A stretch of DNA of 6,576 bases from Verrucomicrobiaceae bacterium (GTDB lineage Bacteria; Verrucomicrobiota; Verrucomicrobiia; Verrucomicrobiales; Verrucomicrobiaceae). This document shows positions 1-5,299 of this stretch, piece after piece (positions within the stretch are counted from its first letter, which is position 1; every line of letters begins with the position of its first letter). Under the pieces are notes generated by a model, which saw only the letters and a list, made by a program, of their open reading frames with translations, had not been told where the DNA came from and did not search any database. The stretch spans positions 1-6,576 of the forward strand of contig CANHTV010000216.1 of NCBI GenBank assembly GCA_947463285.1, in the 5' to 3' direction. Position numbers and translations under genes: made by a program.

Positions 1-47
1 ATGATAGTATGACGATAGGTCATGCGAAAGTAGGACGTCGCCAGATT
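1..47 (+). rRNA. rrf: 5S ribosomal RNA, 3' end (partial)
   Basis: The window opens inside a 5S rRNA. The conserved bacterial 3' half is recognisable: the loop E strand GATAGTA near the start, a helix IV hairpin (ATGAC at 9-13 pairing with GTCAT at 19-23), then CATGCGAAAGTAGG at 21-34 and the closing GCCAG at 40-44, which would be part of the helix I strand. The same order is found in E. coli and Bacillus 5S. The 5' half, and presumably the 23S and 16S genes, lie upstream of the window. The exact 3' end (about 44-47) cannot be fixed without the 5' strand of helix I. A terminator follows within a few bases, so 5S is the last gene of its operon. Confidence 0.9.
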
Positions 48-49
48 AC

Positions 50-82
50 AAACCCCTCTCCTCACCGAGCGGGGTTTTTTCT
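50..82 (+). terminator. Intrinsic terminator of the rRNA operon
   Basis: AAACCCC at 50-56 pairs perfectly with GGGGTTT at 71-77. CTC (58-60) and GAG (67-69) extend the stem inside after a T/C mismatch. A run of six T (75-80) follows the G-rich arm. Its position directly after the 5S 3' end is the expected place for the end of an rRNA transcript. Confidence 0.88.
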
Positions 83-226
83 TGATCTTCTTCAATCCCC
101 ATACAATAGATAGACTTTAAGGAGTTTAACGATTTGTCGTATTGAATGCGGCTTCCAAAATTACGCGGTGCAGAAATCTCGCGATTATGGGAAACTGTGG
201 GATCAATGTTGCGTCAGCCTAAACAA

Positions 227-295
227 CAGTGATGCTTTTAATCACTGATTGGATGAGTGAATTTCGCTTTATGATGTGGTTTCCTTTTCACTCAT
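227..295. promoter_or_regulatory. Two perfect inverted repeats in the pgi leader
   Basis: The stretch 84-335 holds no convincing gene, and the most structured part is this one. CAGTGAT (227-233) is repeated inverted as ATCACTG (241-247) around a 7-nt loop. ATGAGTGAA (253-261) is repeated inverted as TTCACTCAT (287-295) around a 25-nt loop. Neither is followed by a T run, so they are not simple terminators. A TATGAT hexamer at 270-275 could be a -10 box, but its best -35 partner (TTGGAT, 249-254) is poor and the spacing short at 15. The repeats could be an operator pair, leader RNA hairpins or chance. A regulatory role for pgi is inferred only from position. Confidence 0.3.
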
Positions 296-335
296 GAGTT
301 GCGACTGGGCATAGGCCGTGCTTCATGAAGTTCTC

Positions 336-1910
336 ATGAGCAATTCAGCCTCTCTTTGGACCCATTTTCAGAAGTATTTCGTTCGTTATCCTCAGCTTGG
401 ATTTTCCATCGACATTAGCCGCATGGCTTTTGAAGAAGAATTGTTTCAGAAAATGGCACCTTCAATCGAGAAGGCATTTGCTGACATGAAAACTTTGGAG
501 GCTGGTGTTATCGCAAATCCTGATGAGGGCCGCATGGTCGGTCACTATTGGCTAAGAAATTCAGCGTTAGCTCCAACTGAACTGCGTTCTGAAATCGACG
601 ACACTTTAGAAGCAACATTGAAATTTGCTGCTGATGTTCACTCGGGATCTATTTTGGCTGCGAATGGGAAAAAGTTTACCCGTGTTTTGGTGGTCGGTAT
701 CGGTGGGTCCGCTCTGGGGCCACAATTAGTGGCTCAATCCATCACACCAGCTAGCCCTCCGCTGCAAATTAGCTTCTTCGATAATACCGATCCCGATGGG
801 ATGGATCGTGTCCTCGAGCAGATCGGCTGTGAATTGGCAACGACATTAACCTTGGTGATTTCTAAGTCAGGCGGCACCAAGGAAACACGCAATGGAATGC
901 TCGAAGCTGCAGCAGCTTATCGTGCGCTAGGATTGGATTTCGCCAAGCACACGGTTGCCGTTACCGGTGTCGATAGTGAGCTCGACAAGTATGCCATCGC
1001 CAACAACTGGCTTGCTCGTTTTCCGATGTGGGATTGGGTTGGCGGCCGCACCAGTGTCATGAGCGCGGTGGGAACGATTGCTGCTGCTCTTCAGGGGGTG
1101 GATGTTCGCGGTTTTCTCGCGGGAGCAGCTGCCATGGATGAGGAAACTCGCACCAGACCTGCTCGCGAAAACGCTGCCATGCTGCTGGCTCTTATGTGGC
1201 ACAGTGCAGGCAAGGGGAAAGGTCTCAAAGATATGGTGGTCCTACCTTACAAGGATCGCCTCGTGCTCTTTAGCAAATACCTCCAGCAGCTGGTCATGGA
1301 GTCGCTTGGCAAAGAGCATGATCTTGATGGCCAGGTAGTGAACCAGGGGATTGCCGTTTATGGAAACAAAGGCTCCACAGACCAACACGCTTATGTTCAG
1401 CAGTTACGCGACGGAGTGAACAATTTTTTTGCCACCTTCATTGAAGTCAGGAAAGCGCGTGACAGTGACGGTTTTGAAGTGGAACCAGGCTTTACCAGTG
1501 GCGACTATTTGCAGGGATTTCTTCGAGGGACGCGCAAAGCGCTTGCCGATAAGGGGCGCGAATCCGTGACACTTACGATCAATGAAGTCAGCGCCTACTC
1601 TTTGGGCCTTCTCGTAGGCTTGTTCGAGCGTACGGTGAGCTTTTATGCATCATTAGTGAACGTGAATGCCTATCATCAGCCCGGTGTGGAAGCAGGTAAA
1701 AAAGCGGCCACTGATTTCCTCAAGCAGATGTCTGCTGTGGTTGCCGCGCTACCGCATAATGAAGTTGGTGTGACGGCTGATGCTATCGCGGCTCAAGTCG
1801 GAATTGATCCTGAAGATGCTTGGCATATGCTTAGTCATCTTGCTGCCAATGGTCGTGCCAAGGTTACTTTAGGTCACTGTGCATCTGGAGATCGCTTCTC
1901 GGTGATTTGA
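336..1910 (+). CDS. pgi: Glucose-6-phosphate isomerase, cyanobacterial/plastid type
   Basis: Cytoplasmic enzyme interconverting glucose 6-phosphate and fructose 6-phosphate in glycolysis and gluconeogenesis. The 524-aa product shows two SIS-type sugar-phosphate-binding subdomains. Visible landmarks are GIGGSALG (121-128), phosphate-binding SKSGGTKET (176-184), WDWVGGRTS (232-240, Arg238), MESLGK with catalytic Glu322, STDQHAY with catalytic His351, and AYHQPGVEAGKK (445-456, Lys455). GGRTS instead of GGR[F/Y]S, LGKEHDLDG, GNKGSTDQHAY and NAYHQPGVEAGK are typical of cyanobacterial and plant chloroplast isomerases, not the E. coli or animal type. Residues from about 468 to the end form a short extra C-terminal domain that looks winged-helix-like, also seen in plastid-type enzymes. 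ATG at 336 is chosen because MSNSASLWTHFQKYF resembles a normal N-terminus and GAAG at 327-330 is a weak ribosome site; an in-frame GTG at 318 would add six residues. It is convergent with rseP and looks monocistronic. Confidence 0.96.
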   Translation: MSNSASLWTHFQKYFVRYPQLGFSIDISRMAFEEELFQKMAPSIEKAFADMKTLEAGVIANPDEGRMVGHYWLRNSALAPTELRSEIDDTLEATLKFAADVHSGSILAANGKKFTRVLVVGIGGSALGPQLVAQSITPASPPLQISFFDNTDPDGMDRVLEQIGCELATTLTLVISKSGGTKETRNGMLEAAAAYRALGLDFAKHTVAVTGVDSELDKYAIANNWLARFPMWDWVGGRTSVMSAVGTIAAALQGVDVRGFLAGAAAMDEETRTRPARENAAMLLALMWHSAGKGKGLKDMVVLPYKDRLVLFSKYLQQLVMESLGKEHDLDGQVVNQGIAVYGNKGSTDQHAYVQQLRDGVNNFFATFIEVRKARDSDGFEVEPGFTSGDYLQGFLRGTRKALADKGRESVTLTINEVSAYSLGLLVGLFERTVSFYASLVNVNAYHQPGVEAGKKAATDFLKQMSAVVAALPHNEVGVTADAIAAQVGIDPEDAWHMLSHLAANGRAKVTLGHCASGDRFSVI

Positions 1911-1919
1911 TGAAACACT

Positions 1920-1964
1920 AAAAAGCCTCTTTCCCGTGATGATTGCACGGAAAAGAGGCTTTGG
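1920..1964. terminator. Bidirectional terminator between pgi and rseP
   Basis: A 17-bp inverted repeat with one mismatch (C1933/A1951) joins 1922-1938 to 1946-1962 around the 7-nt loop at 1939-1945. It starts 11 nt after the pgi stop and lies 12 nt beyond the rseP stop. Read on the - strand, the second arm runs into five T (1924-1920), so it is a good intrinsic terminator for rseP. On the + strand only three T follow before GG, so termination of pgi there would rely on stem strength. Confidence 0.85.
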
Positions 1965-1974
1965 TGGTTGCTTA

Positions 1975-3495
1975 TTAAGGCTGAGGTGCCACTGCGGGGC
2001 GCTGGTCTTTGGGCAGCCAGCCGATTTCTTCGGTTTTGGTACCGCCTTTGCTGCCGCCCCCGAGGAAGATGTCACCCGTGTCTTTGAGTGTGACGAAGAT
2101 AATGAAACCGAAAAGCAGCAGCACACAAGCGGTCTGCACGATCTCCAGGAAGCGGCCCTGAAGTGGGCGGCGACGGATGGCTTCACCGACAGCCATGGTG
2201 ATGTGGCCACCATCCAGCACCGGGAATGGCAGCAGGTTCATGAGCGCCAGATTGACGTTCAGGACGACGCTGAACCACAGCACTTGCAGCAAGGCGGCTG
2301 GATCTTGGAGCAGGTTGTAATAAACACGACCGATGCCAACCGGACCGCTCATGTGGGCGGGGCTGATGTCGGAGTTCGAATAAATTAGCTTCTGAACCAT
2401 GCTGATCAGGGATTTGGCTGCACCAGACACTTGTTCCCAGACGCCTGGATAGGCGAGTTTGCGCTCACCAGTGGCGTGCCAGACGATGCCAATCATCGGC
2501 TGTTTCCACTCAGCAGGGTGTTTGTCTGGAATGCGTGGGGTCAGGGTGATGCCTGTTTCTTTACCTGCGCGACGCACCACGATTTTAACGGGTTGGCCGC
2601 CACGAGTGCTGAAGTAGTCAGCAAGCTGGGCACGATGGGTGAGCGGCTGGCCGTCATAGCTCAGGATCTCGTCCTGCGGCTGGAATCCAGCTTCCTCAGC
2701 AGGGCCGTTGGGTTGCAGGGCTCCCACCATTGGGGTTTCTTTACCCAGAATGCCTACTTCGCGGAGTGGGGGACGCTTGAAGATGCCATCACGGATGGAG
2801 CCGACCCATGAGTCAGCTTTCTTCTCGATGACTTCTGGCCATTCAGCTGCCACGGCGATGGTTGGGATGGCTTTGCCGTCACGCTCGACATCAAACTGAA
2901 TCGTTTTGCCCTCACTGGAGATCACGTTCCAGCGCACGGTGTCCGTGGTCATGCCTTCGAAGCGATGGATTTCCTGGCCGTCGATTTTAAGAATCTTGTC
3001 GCCTGCTTTGAGGCCAGCTTTTCCCGCAGGACTGTCTTCGACGACATAGCCAATGGTCGTGGTGACAAAGGCTTCCGTCTGAGGTTTTCCCAGCCAGCTC
3101 ACGAGCACGGCAAAGAAACAAGCCAGCATGAAGCTGAACAAGGGCCCGGCAAAAGCGACGATGATCTTATCCAGCGGCGTGATGGGAGGCAGTGGCTCGG
3201 TGCTGCTGCTTTCACCTTCGATGGCGTCCATCGGGGCCATTTGCGGCAGCTTCACAAAACCACCCGCAGGGATGCTGCCGAGTCCGTATTCGACTCCGTT
3301 GATGGTCTTTTTCCAAAGGGGCTTGCCGAACCAGATATAGAAGGCTTCGACACGCAGACCGCGCCAGCGAGCGGCGAGAAAGTGACCCCATTCGTGGACC
3401 AAGATCATCAGGTTAAACACCAGCAATACCTCAATGATGAGGATGATGACGCGCAGGACGGAACCAAATGTACCAAGTGAGGAAAGCCAAGACAT
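1975..3495 (-). CDS. rseP: RseP-type site-2 protease, M50 family intramembrane zinc protease
   Basis: Polytopic inner-membrane metalloprotease that cleaves transmembrane substrates inside the bilayer; in E. coli RseP cuts the anti-sigma factor RseA and remnant signal peptides. The 506-aa product has a first membrane segment (about 13-33) leading into the zinc motif HEWGH (34-38), then the membrane re-entrant GLGSIPAGGFVKL (71-83), a second membrane segment (about 110-135), and two PDZ domains (about 145-215 and 250-322, with SPAGKAGLKAGDKIL and GPAEEAGFQPQDEIL). MSGPVGI (382-388) follows, then the third zinc-ligand motif NLLPFPVLDGGH (420-431, Asp428) and a last membrane segment (about 453-470). 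All catalytic residues are present, so it should be active. It is longer than E. coli RseP (450 aa), partly through a Gly/Lys-rich tail after the last membrane segment. The start ATG at 3495 gives a normal N-terminus. The open frame continues upstream to 3969 only because it runs antisense-free through tcdA in another frame. No clear ribosome site precedes it. It lies 112 nt downstream of tcdA rather than after dxr, its common neighbour. Confidence 0.95.
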   Translation of the reverse strand: MSWLSSLGTFGSVLRVIILIIEVLLVFNLMILVHEWGHFLAARWRGLRVEAFYIWFGKPLWKKTINGVEYGLGSIPAGGFVKLPQMAPMDAIEGESSSTEPLPPITPLDKIIVAFAGPLFSFMLACFFAVLVSWLGKPQTEAFVTTTIGYVVEDSPAGKAGLKAGDKILKIDGQEIHRFEGMTTDTVRWNVISSEGKTIQFDVERDGKAIPTIAVAAEWPEVIEKKADSWVGSIRDGIFKRPPLREVGILGKETPMVGALQPNGPAEEAGFQPQDEILSYDGQPLTHRAQLADYFSTRGGQPVKIVVRRAGKETGITLTPRIPDKHPAEWKQPMIGIVWHATGERKLAYPGVWEQVSGAAKSLISMVQKLIYSNSDISPAHMSGPVGIGRVYYNLLQDPAALLQVLWFSVVLNVNLALMNLLPFPVLDGGHITMAVGEAIRRRPLQGRFLEIVQTACVLLLFGFIIFVTLKDTGDIFLGGGSKGGTKTEEIGWLPKDQRPAVAPQP

Positions 3496-3607
3496 GCTGA
3501 AAAAGTAAAGGTGGATGAAATCAAACGAGAGCGCGGATGGCGCAAGGGCCGCAACGCTACCATTCTGAGGGCACTCGGCAATGGCGAGATGTGAGATCAC
3601 AAAATTC

Positions 3608-4402
3608 TCACGAATCCCTGAGAAGCTGGCGCAAAACCTCGGCGGCAAGGGTGAAGCCAAAGGTGCCGGTGACGTGAGTCGCTGCGCCAAAGCCGGCGGC
3701 GCAATCCAAACGCAGGCCGGTCTCGGCACTGTCGGCGCGTTGCAGGTCACAGCTGCCGTCAGGCTGTGGATACACGGCTTTTTCGGCGGAATAAACGCAG
3801 GGCACATCCCAGTGCATGGGGCGGCCTTCGGGGCTTTTGGGGAAATCGTGGGCCTCACGGAGGCGACGGCGCACCTGTTGCAGCAGTGGATCGGCTCCGG
3901 CCTGGCCGAGATCAGCGACTTTGATCTGCGTGGGATCTCGGCGGCCTCCGGCACTGCCTGAAACGACAACGGGGATCTTCAGAGCTCGGGCTTTAGCGAG
4001 GATCAGGGCTTTGATGTTCGTGCTATCGACGGCATCGACGATCAGGTCAAAACCTGCCGCCAGCAGTCTGTCGGCGCTGGATTCGAGGAAAAACTCTGGC
4101 TGCGCGCAGATCTGGCACTCGGGATTGATTTCCCGCACACGATTAGCCAGCACCTGAACCTTGGTTTGCCCCAGAGTGTGCGCCATGGCAGGCAGTTGGC
4201 GATTGGTGTTGGTGATGCAGACATCATCCATATCAATCAGCGTCAAAGCGCCGATGCCACTGCGGGCGAGGGACTCCACGACCCATGAGCCGACGCCGCC
4301 GACACCGATGATGGCGACATGCGCTGCATGAAAGCGCGGTAAAGCAGCGGTGCCATACAGCCGGCCGATGCCGCCAAATCGTTGGAGATAGGATTCAGTC
4401 AT
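3608..4402 (-). CDS. tcdA: tRNA threonylcarbamoyladenosine dehydratase (TcdA/CsdL), ThiF/E1-like
   Basis: ATP-dependent enzyme that dehydrates N6-threonylcarbamoyladenosine (t6A) at position 37 of ANN-decoding tRNAs to cyclic t6A. The 264-aa product follows E. coli TcdA from end to end: LQRFGGIGRLYG at the N-terminus, nucleotide-binding GVGGVGSW (33-40), LIDMDDVCITNTNRQ (55-69), REINPEC (90-96), DAVDS (123-127), GGRRDPTQI (152-160), CVYSAEKAVYPQPDG (202-216) and DCAAGFGAATHVTGTFGF (233-250). The paired zinc CxxC motifs of ThiF and MoeB are absent, which supports TcdA over those paralogues. Two starts are possible: ATG at 4402 (MTESYLQRFGG, chosen because homology begins there) or ATG at 4438, adding 12 residues (total 276). 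Neither has a clear ribosome site. No csdA or csdE, its partners in E. coli, is adjacent. It is transcribed toward rseP and divergently from the PhnP-like gene. Confidence 0.94.
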   Translation of the reverse strand: MTESYLQRFGGIGRLYGTAALPRFHAAHVAIIGVGGVGSWVVESLARSGIGALTLIDMDDVCITNTNRQLPAMAHTLGQTKVQVLANRVREINPECQICAQPEFFLESSADRLLAAGFDLIVDAVDSTNIKALILAKARALKIPVVVSGSAGGRRDPTQIKVADLGQAGADPLLQQVRRRLREAHDFPKSPEGRPMHWDVPCVYSAEKAVYPQPDGSCDLQRADSAETGLRLDCAAGFGAATHVTGTFGFTLAAEVLRQLLRDS

Positions 4403-4506
4403 GGGAAACTCTAAACCATAAGGCTGAGCGCTGGGCATCGAGAAAATTTAGCGGAAGTGAAAACTCTCAGTTCTCTTTGCTCTCTTTGTGGCTAGATCAA
4501 ATAGGC
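4403..4506. promoter_or_regulatory. Divergent intergenic region with presumed promoters of tcdA and the PhnP-like gene
   Basis: About 100 bases (about 70 if tcdA starts at 4438) separate two divergent genes, so promoters for both must lie here or overlap the gene starts. The + strand half is pyrimidine-rich (TCTCAGTTCTCTTTGCTCTC around 4465-4485). I see no hexamer pair close to the sigma-70 consensus in either direction and no palindrome. The assignment rests on gene orientation alone. Confidence 0.4.
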
Positions 4507-5292
4507 ATGACCGACTTCACTCTCACCTTTCTTGGCACCGGCACTTCCGTCGGGATTCCGATGATTGGTTGCGACTGCGCTGTTTGTCGCAGCACGGACC
4601 CGCGAGACAAGCGTTTGCGCTCCAGCGTCTGGATCCGCACGCCTGAAATGGCGTGGGTGGTGGATACGGGGCCTGATTTCCGCACGCAGTGCCTGCGGGC
4701 TGGGATTCGTGAGCTGGATGCGGCGCTGTTTACGCATCCGCACATGGATCATGTGACGGGTTTTGATGAGCTGCGCCGCTTCACCATTCCGGCAGATCAG
4801 TTCATGCCTGTGTATGGACTGCCTTCTTGTCTGGAGGTCCTTGAAAGGATGTTCATCTATGCCTTCAATGGGGAGAACCGTTACCGAGGCTATCTCAAAC
4901 CTTTTCCAAAGCCGATTCATGGTCCGTTCCACCTCGGTGAGACGCTGGTCACGCCGCTGCCGGTGAAGCACGGCAAGGTGGAGTGCATTGGTTATCTGTT
5001 CAGCCGTGGCGGACGCAAGCTCTGTGCCTACATACCGGATGCGAAAGAGTTGCTGACTCCGGCTTGGGCGGCCTTGCAAGGTGTGGATACCTTGATCGTG
5101 GATGCTTTGCGTTACACAGATCACCCCACGCACATGAGTTTCAGTGAGGCTCTAGCTGTTCATCAGGAGTTAAAACCACGCCGCACTTTTTTCACGCATC
5201 TGATGTGTGAGATCTCTCATGCAGCGGACGAACCCCAATTACCATCTGGCGTGAAGCTGGCGTATGATGGTATGGAATTGACCTGGGAATAA
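4507..5292 (+). CDS. PhnP-like metallo-beta-lactamase-fold hydrolase
   Basis: Cytoplasmic metal-dependent hydrolase, 261 aa, resembling PhnP, the cyclic phosphodiesterase that opens 5-phosphoribosyl 1,2-cyclic phosphate in phosphonate breakdown. The N-terminus LTFLGTGTSVGIP is followed by GCDCAVC (21-27), matching the structural zinc Cys cluster of PhnP. The dinuclear metal site is complete: HPHMDH (77-82), His155 in PVKHGK, Asp178 in YIPDAKE and His231 in FFTHLMCEISH. The C-terminus LPSGVKLAYDGMEL matches the PhnP ending. No other phn gene is nearby, so the substrate may be another cyclic phosphodiester or phosphate ester and the name phnP is not assigned. ATG at 4507 gives the family's usual N-terminus; an upstream TTG at 4477 would add ten unconserved residues. 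The ribosome site is poor (AGG only 2 nt from the ATG). The stop lies 7 nt before the next gene, so the two are probably co-transcribed. Confidence 0.9.
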   Translation: MTDFTLTFLGTGTSVGIPMIGCDCAVCRSTDPRDKRLRSSVWIRTPEMAWVVDTGPDFRTQCLRAGIRELDAALFTHPHMDHVTGFDELRRFTIPADQFMPVYGLPSCLEVLERMFIYAFNGENRYRGYLKPFPKPIHGPFHLGETLVTPLPVKHGKVECIGYLFSRGGRKLCAYIPDAKELLTPAWAALQGVDTLIVDALRYTDHPTHMSFSEALAVHQELKPRRTFFTHLMCEISHAADEPQLPSGVKLAYDGMELTWE

Positions 5293-5299
5293 GAATCGA

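Noticed and set aside
146..232. 28-codon open frame in the pgi leader
   Set aside because: It has no ribosome site (the nearest GGAG ends 22 nt upstream), is very short and matches nothing I recognise; chance is the simpler explanation.
325..339. Four-codon mini-frame whose TGA overlaps the pgi ATG
   Set aside because: An ATGA overlap could couple translation, but frames this short are common by chance and there is no ribosome site for it.
1936..3480. Chain of + strand open frames (1936-2388, 2431-2811, 2965-3480) opposite rseP
   Set aside because: All are in the same frame antisense to a clear RseP gene, have no recognisable domains, and follow from the codon bias of the real gene.
3591..3611. 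6-bp inverted repeat (3591-3596/3606-3611) across the tcdA stop codon
   Set aside because: The stem is short and no T run follows on the - strand, so it does not qualify as a terminator separating tcdA from rseP.
3496..3969. In-frame N-terminal extension of rseP by up to 158 residues
   Set aside because: Most of the extension overlaps tcdA in another frame, has no RseP homology, and the ATG at 3495 gives the family's normal first membrane segment.
4492..5133. 213-residue open frame on the - strand
   Set aside because: It is antisense to the PhnP-like gene, whose metal-binding motifs are complete. The shadow product is Arg/His-rich and unlike any family I know.
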